The notes beneath the pieces are model-generated. The model was not told the origin of the DNA. It searched no databases and saw only the letters and a list, made by a program, of their open reading frames with translations. A program made the translations under genes and the position numbers. Shown here one piece after another: positions 16,500 through 23,457 of a stretch of DNA of 48,216 nucleotides (positions are counted from its first letter, which is position 1; each line of letters starts with the position of its first letter). The DNA is from Fimbriimonadaceae bacterium (GTDB lineage Bacteria; Armatimonadota; Fimbriimonadia; Fimbriimonadales; Fimbriimonadaceae), in the NCBI GenBank assembly GCA_019638835.1, contig JAHBTC010000006.1:1-48216 (forward strand), written 5' to 3'.

Positions 16500-17167
16500 G
16501 GCCTTGCCCCCTCAACGAGCAAGAGTTCTCGGAACTGCGACGGCACGTTTTGTTTTCGGCGGTCGGCCTCGCCCAGATAGGTCAAGGCGGCAGAATGGTC
16601 GCCGTCAAAATGGGCGGCGATCGCCATCCGCGCGTAAAGGTCCGGATAGTCGGGATTCAAGTCGGCCAGTACCCGCCATGCCTTCAATGCTCCGCCATAG
16701 TCGCTCCGCATCTGGGCCACGGTTCCGCGCAGGAAGTGCGCTCTTTCGCACCTGGGATCAAGGCGAATCGCCGTGGTGAGTGCGGATTCGACCGCTTCCG
16801 GGTCGCCCTTGACAATCATCGCCCGGGCGAGGCCCTCGTAGGCGGGAGCGAACTGAGGGTCGGCGAGGATCGCGTCCCGATAGAACCCGGCTGCCTTGGC
16901 GGGAGTGTTCTCAACGGTGATTGCCCGCTCGGCATTCTCGAACGCGAGATTTGCTTTTCCTCGGTCGGCTCGTCCTGCAGGACGAATCAACTCAATGCCG
17001 TTGCTAGTTAGTTTCAGCCCCTCCAGCGCACTCCCCATTCCCTCGTTTTCTCCCTGCGTCGGGAGTTCGGTGCCGGATTGGGCTACTTCGGCGTTGCGGT
17101 TCGCGCATCCAGAAACGGCAACGCAAGCGATGCCAATCAACAAGATTCGCCAGCCGACTTCCACCAT
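16496..17167 (-). CDS. TPR-repeat lipoprotein
   Basis: A 223-aa predicted lipoprotein (lipobox VAVSGC, Cys21). Residues ~75-205 contain about four tetratricopeptide-like repeats (AAGFYRDAILADPQFAPAY, ESALTTAIRLDPRCERAHF, ALKAWRVLADLNPDYPDLY, AALTYLGEADRR), which would form a helical protein-binding scaffold at the membrane. It is coupled by ATGA to the BNR-propeller gene downstream, suggesting a joint extracytoplasmic function. No SD of note. Confidence 0.88.
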   Translation of the reverse strand: MVEVGWRILLIGIACVAVSGCANRNAEVAQSGTELPTQGENEGMGSALEGLKLTSNGIELIRPAGRADRGKANLAFENAERAITVENTPAKAAGFYRDAILADPQFAPAYEGLARAMIVKGDPEAVESALTTAIRLDPRCERAHFLRGTVAQMRSDYGGALKAWRVLADLNPDYPDLYARMAIAAHFDGDHSAALTYLGEADRRKQNVPSQFRELLLVEGARP

Positions 17168-17301
17168 TTCTGATTGGAAGGATACCTTTTGCGGGGTTCG
17201 GCCTCACTTGTTTTCAGCTCGTAAGAATTGCTGGAATCAAACCACTCCTCCAATCAAAGTTGCATGCTTCACGACATGACTACGCATGGAAGGGAACCTC
17301 T

Positions 17302-17784
17302 TCAGGAAAGCAAGAGACTGTCGAGATCGAGCGGTTCCGTTACCATCTGTAAGTTCCCTTCCACATCCCTCGGCCACTCGGACAGCGGACGATCCCAGTA
17401 CAGTTCAAGCCCGTTTCCATCCGGATCGTTGAGATAGAGAGCCTCGCTTACGCCGTGGTCGGCGGCCCCGGTAAGCGGCACTCCGGCGCGTTGTAGTCGT
17501 CGAAGGGCGTCGGCAAGCGATGCCCGCGTGGGATAGAGGATCGCCGCATGAAAAAGCCCGGTCGTCCCTGGAGCGGGGGCGGCCCCACCCCGGCTCTGCC
17601 AAGTGTTCAAACCGATGTGGTGGTGATATCCGCCGGCGGAAAGGAACGCCGCCTGACTCCCATACCTCTGCTGGATCTGAAAGCCGAGGATGCCCTCGTA
17701 GAAGGCGATGGAGCGTTCTAGGTCAGCAACTTTAAGGTGGACGTGGCCGATGCGGACATCGGGGTGGATGACTGGATAGTTCAT
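17302..17784 (-). CDS. VOC-family (glyoxalase/extradiol dioxygenase-like) protein
   Basis: A 160-aa vicinal-oxygen-chelate protein. The first half has the strand-helix VHLKVADLERSIAFYEGILG with a candidate metal His14/His16. In the middle HHHIGLNTW supplies another His, and NGLELYWDRP supplies the C-terminal Glu ligand. This order matches the CatE/catechol-2,3-dioxygenase branch, whose substrate cannot be told here. The start is ATG 17784; the frame continues 21 codons upstream (to 17847) without family similarity. It stands alone between two gaps, next to tRNA-Val. Confidence 0.88.
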   Translation of the reverse strand: MNYPVIHPDVRIGHVHLKVADLERSIAFYEGILGFQIQQRYGSQAAFLSAGGYHHHIGLNTWQSRGGAAPAPGTTGLFHAAILYPTRASLADALRRLQRAGVPLTGAADHGVSEALYLNDPDGNGLELYWDRPLSEWPRDVEGNLQMVTEPLDLDSLLLS

Positions 17785-17875
17785 GGTTGTTTCTACGCGT
17801 GGAAGCCGGTGCATGGATTTTGGGTCTGCACCCAAGACATCCGGCAAGTTGGGATGTCATACTGAAAGCCCTTAG

Positions 17876-17950
17876 GGGCGGTTAGCTCAGCGGTAGAGCA
17901 CTTCGTTCACACCGAAGGGGTCGCTGGTTCAAATCCAGTACCGCCCACCA
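17876..17950 (+). tRNA. tRNA-Val (anticodon CAC)
   Basis: A complete 75-nt cloverleaf. The acceptor GGGCGGT pairs with ACCGCCC (17940-17946), the D arm contains AGCTCAGCGGTAGAGCA, the anticodon stem CTTCG/CGAAG holds TTCACAC with CAC at 17908-17910, and the T arm contains GGTTCAAATCC. The CCA end is encoded (17948-17950). A T-run (GTTTTTC) follows directly. The 3' end is repeated at 19636-19656. Confidence 0.97.
17930..17950 (+). repeat. attL-like repeat: tRNA-Val 3' end
   Basis: The last 21 bases of the tRNA gene recur at 19636-19656 with a single C-to-T difference, in the same orientation. Integrases commonly use tRNA 3' ends as attB sites and leave such a copy at the far end of the insert. 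Confidence 0.75.
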
Positions 17951-18118
17951 GTTTTTCTTCTATGTGAACGCAGGCCCCGTAACTTTGGTTATGGCGTTAA
18001 TACTAGGGTGACGACTCATAGTTCAGAGTTCGCTCTCCGCGTGATATTCCCATAATCTGACTAAACGTCGGTTGGGCCAAGCACACCACGTACTGATCTT
18101 TACGTTCAAAATAGGCCT

Positions 18119-19444
18119 GTGAACTCGGACGATGCGAACAAAACTATCCTAACTCTTGTTCACCGAGTGCGAAGCCCGGCCGGCGACGATGCGCTCTTTG
18201 CTAACGCGGAGTCAATTGAGGCGAACTCTCACGCCTTTCTCGCAGCTATTCATAAGGGCATGGCGGAGCTGCACATGGAAGCGGTAGTCAACATAATCGA
18301 CATTCAAGAGCGGCTTTTGAAGATCGACCAGGCGAGCGAAGAGGCCAGAACGCTTTCGATTGACTTATTGCCATGGTATCACGTTAACAACGAACTGGCT
18401 TGGACCGGCTTGCAACGTAAGCGACATATCGTAAGGAGAATGTGCGGCTTCAAGCCAAGGCCACGGCTCGCAAAGTCAAACCCAGAGGGTGTATTCAGCG
18501 TCATCGAGGAAATCAACTCTGACCCGCTCAAATTTGCGATGTGGGCTGATGCAACCTCGTTCATTGATGTGAGCGACATTTTGGTCATCGATCCACTCTC
18601 TGGATCTCACACACTTCTGGAAGTAAAGCAACAAGACGAAAGTGTGTGGGCTTTTCCTAGTTCTGTACCGAAAGAGTCACTTCGAGAATTTCAGCTACAT
18701 ATCACCGGTCCGGCGAATAAAGCGGAAGCAAAGACACAAAGGCTAAGACGTCAACTGAAGCGCATGACGCAGATTGAGAAGATTATTGCGACAGACACCG
18801 GGATCGATCCATTTTTAAATCAACCGGTACTTATTGCAGAAAGCAATACTGAAGAAAGATACTTTCACGAGGACCTTGCAGTACTGATGGCTCGGGCAAG
18901 ACTCCACGGACATGCTTTTGATTTGATTGATAACTGTCTTTGGATTGGAGTCTACTATGATCAAGATCCGAGGCAACAACTCGGGTTTGCAGTTAGTGCT
19001 GCTGGCGTATTTAGCGACGGTAGCGAGCATGGCTTCCAAGCGATGATACACTGTGCATTAGCGGAAGCCAGGACATATTCCCAAGTTGCTAGTCACTGGT
19101 TAGCTCTGCCTGTTTTCTCATTTGATTTGTCCGACGAGGATGTGTTTCATCTAGTCTCTGGAATTGCCAATGTAAGGATGTATTTACACTGGGATTTATG
19201 GGCACAGTTTCTTGAATGCTTTGGAGGCAGCTTTCGGTGGTTAAGCGACAAAGAGTATCGGAGCACGACTGAGTATCAGTTGTATAAGACACCTGATAGA
19301 TACACAAATGGCATTCCGTACGTTACCTTTGGGGACACATCTTTTGTACCATCTAGCACGCAGATGATTCGCATCTTTACGGATATGAAACGTCCATCCA
19401 TGTTAGCAGAATTAGCGTTCAAACAATCGCAGATTCTTGAATAA
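18119..19444 (+). CDS. Unrecognised protein with PD-(D/E)XK-like nuclease motif
   Basis: A 441-aa cytoplasmic protein starting at a GTG; no family is recognised. Residues ~130-170 resemble a PD-(D/E)XK nuclease core: an upstream acidic helix (VIEEINSD), then Asp150/Asp153 in DVSDILVID, a short turn (PLSGSHT), and Glu168-Val-Lys170 in LLEVKQQ, the D...ExK pattern. A basic amphipathic helix follows (~205-222, KTQRLRRQLKRM). The rest (230-441) is alpha/beta with hydrophobic strands such as LWIGVYYD, compatible with a specificity or sensor domain. It is the only gene of the tRNA-Val islet and its base composition differs from its surroundings. A restriction or antiphage role fits but is inferred; it could be a nuclease-fold protein of another kind. 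Confidence 0.7.
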   Translation: MNSDDANKTILTLVHRVRSPAGDDALFANAESIEANSHAFLAAIHKGMAELHMEAVVNIIDIQERLLKIDQASEEARTLSIDLLPWYHVNNELAWTGLQRKRHIVRRMCGFKPRPRLAKSNPEGVFSVIEEINSDPLKFAMWADATSFIDVSDILVIDPLSGSHTLLEVKQQDESVWAFPSSVPKESLREFQLHITGPANKAEAKTQRLRRQLKRMTQIEKIIATDTGIDPFLNQPVLIAESNTEERYFHEDLAVLMARARLHGHAFDLIDNCLWIGVYYDQDPRQQLGFAVSAAGVFSDGSEHGFQAMIHCALAEARTYSQVASHWLALPVFSFDLSDEDVFHLVSGIANVRMYLHWDLWAQFLECFGGSFRWLSDKEYRSTTEYQLYKTPDRYTNGIPYVTFGDTSFVPSSTQMIRIFTDMKRPSMLAELAFKQSQILE

Positions 19445-19635
19445 GAGCCCCTTTCGATTGAACGCTCGCGCTTTCGCTTACAGTGAGTAACTCGTCCAGT
19501 ATGGATGCCACCGACTGCTTCACACTTCGCACTTCTGATGTGAGAGAGAATCTGAGGAAAGGCATTGGTATTCCGTATCCGACAGTACACACTAAACCAA
19601 GCTTCACGTCGTGTTGCCCCGAGGTAGCCTGCGTG

Positions 19636-19656
19636 CAAATCCAGTACCGTCCACCA
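19636..19656 (+). repeat. attR-like copy of tRNA-Val 3' end
   Basis: A 21-base copy of the tRNA-Val 3' end including CCA, with one C-to-T change, so it could no longer form the full acceptor stem. Weaker similarity to the T-arm continues about a dozen bases upstream (GAGGTAGCC against GGGGTCGCT). No other tRNA parts are present. Confidence 0.7.
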
Positions 19657-19663
19657 TTAGTTT

Positions 19664-20434
19664 TCAGTTAAGGTGCCCGAACGAGCCGTTCCAAGGTGCC
19701 GCCTGCGGAAAGAGTCGCTCGATGTAGGTAATGCGCGCCGGAATCTGCCGTCGCAATCGCTCCGCAACATCTTGCGGCAGTCGCTCCGGGTGATGCACTA
19801 GGGTCACCGCGAAGAAAGCCGACTCCGTCAGGTCCTCACCTGCCGGCAGCCGGCTCGCATAATCGGTCACGAACCCTGGGTCGCTCTCCTGCGCTGCCTT
19901 CCAACCCCGCGACCCGGCATGTTCCGCATCCCCAGTCGCATGAACGCTTTCGTGAAAGATCGTCTCCTCCAGGTCATGCGTGCTGATCCGCTTGGCCATG
20001 TTCTCAGTGTAAAGAACGATCAGCCCTCGGTCGCTGAATGCGGTGGCGTCCCCGACGTTGATGACCACTCGTTCAACACCTCGCCGCAAAACATGCGGAA
20101 TCCGGCCCAGCCGAATCCCTGCCTGCTCCACGTACTTATTCGATTCGGCTTCGGAACCTACACGGTGATGGACCGCGAAGTGCACCTTCACCTCGTCGCG
20201 ATAAGTGCTCTCAAACTGAAACGCTTCCAGAAAGAGTTCGCCTTCCCCGGTCTTGTCCGGCATTTCGGCCGCGCCTTTCTTCAGGAACGTAGCCTGCTCC
20301 CACAGCGAAATGTCGGACTCGCGAATGAAGTCGAAATCTGTCCCGACCACGGAGCTGGGGTAGAGCGGTGGTGCGGGGTCAGCATTTTGCCCCACCACTA
20401 AGAAGAGGAGAACCGTTCCGATCATTGGATTCAC
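19664..20434 (-). CDS. Secreted putative zinc metallopeptidase (HExxH)
   Basis: A 256-aa protein with a signal peptide (1-15). It contains His161-Glu162-Ser-Val-His165 (IFHESVHATGD), a zinc-binding HExxH helix. About 35-40 residues later DYASRLPAGEDLTES offers Glu200/Glu204 as third ligand, as in gluzincins related to the anthrax lethal-factor fold (ATLF-like). The segment VVINVGDATAF and GLIVLYTENM form the strand preceding the helix in that fold. The ATG at 20434 is used; a second Met three codons later is equally possible. The gene lies just outside the tRNA islet and is divergent from the duplicated channel-gene 5' end at 20482-20528. Peptidase activity is inferred from the motif. Confidence 0.72.
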   Translation of the reverse strand: MNPMIGTVLLFLVVGQNADPAPPLYPSSVVGTDFDFIRESDISLWEQATFLKKGAAEMPDKTGEGELFLEAFQFESTYRDEVKVHFAVHHRVGSEAESNKYVEQAGIRLGRIPHVLRRGVERVVINVGDATAFSDRGLIVLYTENMAKRISTHDLEETIFHESVHATGDAEHAGSRGWKAAQESDPGFVTDYASRLPAGEDLTESAFFAVTLVHHPERLPQDVAERLRRQIPARITYIERLFPQAAPWNGSFGHLN

Positions 20435-20481
20435 TATAACACGGAGACAACTACCTTATGAAGTTTCCCACATCCAGCGGC

Positions 20482-20528
20482 GTGTGCTAGCTTCTTCCCT
20501 GTGACGCCCGGCACCTACAACCGTCGTA
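20482..20528 (+). repeat. Relic copy of the potassium-channel gene 5' end
   Basis: These 47 bases align without gaps to 21346-21392, which hold the leader and first codons of the channel gene. GTGTGCTA, then a GTGACGCC start, encode VTPGTYNRR here versus VTPGSYTRR there. The relic frame stops soon after. The 864-base offset contains the Kelch-like gene. Confidence 0.6.
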
Positions 20529-21183
20529 GGTCTAGTTCATTGATCTTTGACCATGTGGAAGAAACCAGATCGAACAACCATGGCTGATGATTCGGCACTA
20601 GTTGATCATCAACATCAACCAGATTTCCTCCCCAAACGGCAATTGAACTTGATCTCGGCAAGTACAAGGCTGAGTGATTATGTAACCAGCTGGGCTCTTC
20701 GCCCCGTACTGTAATCTCCGATATCATTAGATCTGGGAGGCCCAAGCGGTAGATCGGAGTAGTTCCTGGAAATCGGTCTCCATGATATCCAAGTCGGCCG
20801 ATGATGTAGATCGCCTCCGGATCTCGAATATCGCCAACAAGAGTAGCGGTATGAAAATCGGTGGGAGGAAAGATGTCAACCGGATATCCATAGATTGCAA
20901 CCGATCCGTCCGGAGCCGTGATAATCACATCGTTGTAGATGTAAAAATCGGGGTCATAGGAATCCTCGTGTTCGCCAGCGATCCAAATGTGTCGTTTCGG
21001 TTCCTGAAACCTTTCCACAAGTGTGCAGGTCATGCCAAAGCGCTCAAAACACCAAACTGGGTCACTCCCTCCATGTTCTACTTTGATACTGTATGCTGAC
21101 AATTGGTTCCGCACTGCTTCTTCCCAGAATGATTCGGCCATGCGCTCGGGGTTTGCAGTACCTCTTTTTACTAGTCTGGTCAT
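20515..21183 (-). CDS. Kelch-like hypothetical protein
   Basis: A 222-aa protein of a Kelch-type family. Repeating beta-blade signatures are visible: WIAGEHEDSYDPDFYIYND, then PPTDFHTATLVGD followed by IYIIGRLGY, and HSALYL...IAVWGGN near the C-terminus. No signal peptide. A good ribosome site (AGAGGT) precedes ATG 21183. Its last codons (DLRRL and stop) lie inside the relic of the channel-gene start at 20482-20528, so its present 3' end was created by the insertion or duplication. The region is A+T-richer than its neighbours. Function unknown; Kelch folds usually mediate protein contacts. Confidence 0.8.
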   Translation of the reverse strand: MTRLVKRGTANPERMAESFWEEAVRNQLSAYSIKVEHGGSDPVWCFERFGMTCTLVERFQEPKRHIWIAGEHEDSYDPDFYIYNDVIITAPDGSVAIYGYPVDIFPPTDFHTATLVGDIRDPEAIYIIGRLGYHGDRFPGTTPIYRLGLPDLMISEITVRGEEPSWLHNHSALYLPRSSSIAVWGGNLVDVDDQLVPNHQPWLFDLVSSTWSKINELDLRRL

Positions 21184-21216
21184 GAATAGTTACCTCTTTG
21201 TGAACGAAACATTATT

Positions 21217-21232
21217 ATTGAGTAATCTCAAT
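21217..21232. promoter_or_regulatory. Inverted repeat upstream of Kelch-like gene
   Basis: ATTGAG-TAAT-CTCAAT, perfect 6-bp arms, 34 bp upstream of the Kelch-like ATG in an AT-rich leader. Could be an operator or mRNA hairpin; no regulator is evident nearby. Confidence 0.3.
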
Positions 21233-21345
21233 CAATCGAATTGACGAAGGCATCAAGATTGAGCTTGCATGAAAGCGAACGAAGTTCATAAGTCTCAGTT
21301 TAACATCATCAGGTAAGCGAGTCAAACTCCACGAGCACTAGCCAA

Positions 21346-21392
21346 GTGTGCTAACGTCTCCCTTGTGACGCCAGGCTCCTACACCCGCCGCC
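21346..21392 (+). repeat. Intact copy of the channel-gene 5' end (partner of 20482-20528)
   Basis: Start region of the functional channel gene, aligned base for base with the relic 864 bp upstream (roughly three quarters identical by eye, near-identical around the GTG start). Confidence 0.6.
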
Positions 21393-22399
21393 TCTACATT
21401 GGGGCGCAGAAGCCGGTCCGCGCTCTCCTCATCCGCACCGCGATCATCCTCGCCATCATGGGCGTGGCTTGGCTCATGCTCTGGATCATCCGGGATGGCC
21501 TCGCCGACAACCGGGGCACCCACCCCAACGCCCTGGACGTCCTCTACTTCTCCGTCGTCACCGTCACGACTCTCGGCTACGGCGACATCGTCCCTGTCTC
21601 GCCCGAGGCCCGCGCCATCGTTACCTTCGGTATCACGCCTTTACGCCTCATCGTCTGGGTGCTGCTTGTTTCCACCGCATACGAACTCGTACTCCGCCGC
21701 TCCATCGAGAGAATTGAAATGGAAAGACTCAAGAAAACTCTTCACAACCACATCGTCATCTGCGGATTCGGGGTGAAGGGTCGCTCCGCCGTCCGCGAAC
21801 TCATCGAACGCGGCACACCTCCTGAGCAGATCATGGTGATTGACGAGTCGCCCGCCGCGATCGAAGAAGCAAATCGTCTCGCGGTCAACTTCCTTCTCGG
21901 CAATGCCGCCAGCGAACAAATGCTTCGCGATGCGGCGATTGAGAGGGCCGCTCATGCCATTGTCGTACCCAACAACGACCAAGCCTGCGTCCTCATCTGC
22001 CTCACCATCAAGGAACTCGCGCCGAACGTCAAAATTCGGGCCGCCGCCCGCGAAGACGAAAACATCAAGCTAATCCGTCGAAGCGGCGCAGACACAGTCG
22101 TGGCGCCCTCCGTGAGCGCGGGCCGCCTGCTCGCCTCGGCGACTTCTTCCCCGCATTCGACCAACCTGATTGAGGAGTTGTTCGAACACGGTCAGGGGGC
22201 TGACCTCTATGACCTCCGAGTGGATGAGAAGTACGCTGGCCTCAGTCCGCAGGAACTCACCGATCAGCACGGCATTCTCGTCCTTGAGGTCCGGCCGAAA
22301 ACGGGCGAAACGCTCGAGTTTCACGCTTCGCGCTCTCGTCCGCTGGCCCTGGGCGACAAGATCATTGTCTACAACCCATCGCAGACGAACACCCGTTGA
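21365..22399 (+). CDS. Potassium channel with RCK/TrkA domains
   Basis: A 344-aa two-TM potassium channel. TM1 is about 20-42, the pore loop carries the K+ selectivity filter TVTTLGYGD (Gly71-Tyr-Gly73-Asp74), and TM2 is about 86-108. A cytoplasmic TrkA-N/RCK domain begins at HIVICGFGVKG (NAD-type Rossmann motif, Gly134-x-Gly136-x-x-Gly139), with Asp and Glu residues following the second strand (MVIDES). A TrkA-C domain ends the protein (~265-340). The start is GTG 21365, supported by the relic copy having the same start. A MscS channel gene follows 39 bp later; together they suggest control of ion and osmotic balance. Confidence 0.95.
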   Translation: MTPGSYTRRLYIGAQKPVRALLIRTAIILAIMGVAWLMLWIIRDGLADNRGTHPNALDVLYFSVVTVTTLGYGDIVPVSPEARAIVTFGITPLRLIVWVLLVSTAYELVLRRSIERIEMERLKKTLHNHIVICGFGVKGRSAVRELIERGTPPEQIMVIDESPAAIEEANRLAVNFLLGNAASEQMLRDAAIERAAHAIVVPNNDQACVLICLTIKELAPNVKIRAAAREDENIKLIRRSGADTVVAPSVSAGRLLASATSSPHSTNLIEELFEHGQGADLYDLRVDEKYAGLSPQELTDQHGILVLEVRPKTGETLEFHASRSRPLALGDKIIVYNPSQTNTR

Positions 22400-22438
22400 G
22401 ATCAGCATCGTCAAGCGCCTCGGGCGTAAAGTAACCCT

Positions 22439-23296
22439 ATGACTTGGCAGGAGATCGAAACTTGGGCAAATCAGCCGCTGATCAATATTCAGGGGTTGGA
22501 ACTCAGCGTTGGCATTCTCATCAAGTCGGTTTTGCTCCTCGTGCTCGTCATCGTCGGGAGCAAACTCGTCCGCCGAGTTGCACGCAAGGCTTTGACCCGA
22601 CTTCCAAATGTCGACACCTCCACCGCTGATTCCATCGCGTCGCTCGTTTACTACGCACTCCTCGCGCTTGGTTTGGCGTGGGCTCTGTCAACTGTTGGCT
22701 TCGATGCCACAAGTCTGGCGGTCTTCACGGGTGCTCTCGGGCTTGGCGTCGGTCTGGGCTTTCAGGAGATCGCCAAGAACTTCATTAGCGGCATCATCAT
22801 GCTGATCAATAAGACCATCAAGGTTGGCGATGTAATCTCCGTGAACGACTTGACCGGCAAGGTGGAGGAAGTCGGGATGTACTCCAGTCGGATGCGCACC
22901 GTGTTGGATGCCACGGTGATCATTCCGAACAGCCAAATCCTCAACGACCAGTTCGTCAACTGGACGCACGACCGACCGATTCGCATGGTCGAGATTCCGA
23001 TTGGAGTGCATTACGAGTCGGACCTCGATGAGGTGATGAACATACTCCACGAGTCGGTGAGGGAGATTGAACACTTGCTAGCCGAACCTCCCGCGCGGGT
23101 GCTTCTCCTCAACTACGGCAACTCAAGCGTTGACTTTGCCGTACGCGTTTGGACTGACGAAGTGATGTATTTTCAGCGCGTGATCAGCGTATACAACCTG
23201 GAGGTCTGGCGTCGGTTCAAGAAGTCTGGCGTTGTCATTCCGTACCCGCAGCAAGATGTGTACGTGAAGGAGTGGCCAGGCAAGCAAAGTGAGTAG
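22439..23296 (+). CDS. MscS-family small-conductance mechanosensitive channel
   Basis: A 285-aa inner-membrane channel that releases solutes on hypo-osmotic shock. Three TM helices: 22-42, ~65-88 and the pore helix ~90-125, with the Gly/Ala-rich pore sequence GALGLGVGLGFQEIAKNF typical of MscS. The beta domain follows (IKVGDVISV, GKVEEVGMYSSRMRT, IIPNSQ) and a C-terminal alpha/beta domain ends near VIPYPQQDVY. Length is normal. Probably co-transcribed with the potassium channel upstream. Confidence 0.95.
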   Translation: MTWQEIETWANQPLINIQGLELSVGILIKSVLLLVLVIVGSKLVRRVARKALTRLPNVDTSTADSIASLVYYALLALGLAWALSTVGFDATSLAVFTGALGLGVGLGFQEIAKNFISGIIMLINKTIKVGDVISVNDLTGKVEEVGMYSSRMRTVLDATVIIPNSQILNDQFVNWTHDRPIRMVEIPIGVHYESDLDEVMNILHESVREIEHLLAEPPARVLLLNYGNSSVDFAVRVWTDEVMYFQRVISVYNLEVWRRFKKSGVVIPYPQQDVYVKEWPGKQSE

Positions 23297-23421
23297 GAAT
23301 TCATATCATTTGGTATCCTTCTCTTTCGTCTATGGGCGCTCCCCGCATTAATACCTGACTCGTTCAGTTTATGAAAAAATCTTGACTCTATCTCGCACCT
23401 TTGTGTTAAGATGCAGATCAG

Positions 23422-23433
23422 TTGCGTACGCAA
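23422..23433. promoter_or_regulatory. Perfect 12-bp palindrome in PEP-CTERM gene leader
   Basis: TTGCGTACGCAA, fully self-complementary, 24 bp before the ATG at 23458. A TTGACT element and TAAGAT lie just upstream (23382-23412) but with an unfavourable 19-bp spacer. Candidate operator at or after the transcription start. Confidence 0.4.
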
Positions 23434-23457
23434 TTAACAGGACAAGAGGCGAGAAGA

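Larger units (their letters stand above)
17930..19656 (+). mobile_element. Putative integrase-less genomic islet in tRNA-Val
   Basis: The ~1.7-kb segment is bounded by the tRNA-Val 3' end and its 20/21 direct copy. It carries one complete gene (18119-19444), which is more A+T-rich than its neighbours: the line 19141-19200 has only 22 G+C in 60. The 168 bases before the gene and the 191 bases after it hold no recognisable gene. No integrase, transposase or replication gene is inside, so it would be a non-autonomous or decayed element, or a hotspot cargo left after deletion. The boundary repeat is directly seen; mobility is inference. Confidence 0.6.

Noticed and set aside
17785-17847. Upstream extension of the VOC-family gene
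   Set aside because: The 21 extra residues have no family similarity, and the conserved domain starts shortly after the Met at 17784.
19419-19607. A GTG-started 62-codon frame on the minus strand in the islet's 3' part
   Set aside because: It overlaps the end of the nuclease-like gene, has no ribosome site and no recognisable sequence; treated as chance.
17930-19656. Interpreting the tRNA islet as a prophage or integron
   Set aside because: No integrase, phage structural gene or attC-like site is visible; only the tRNA repeat supports an element.
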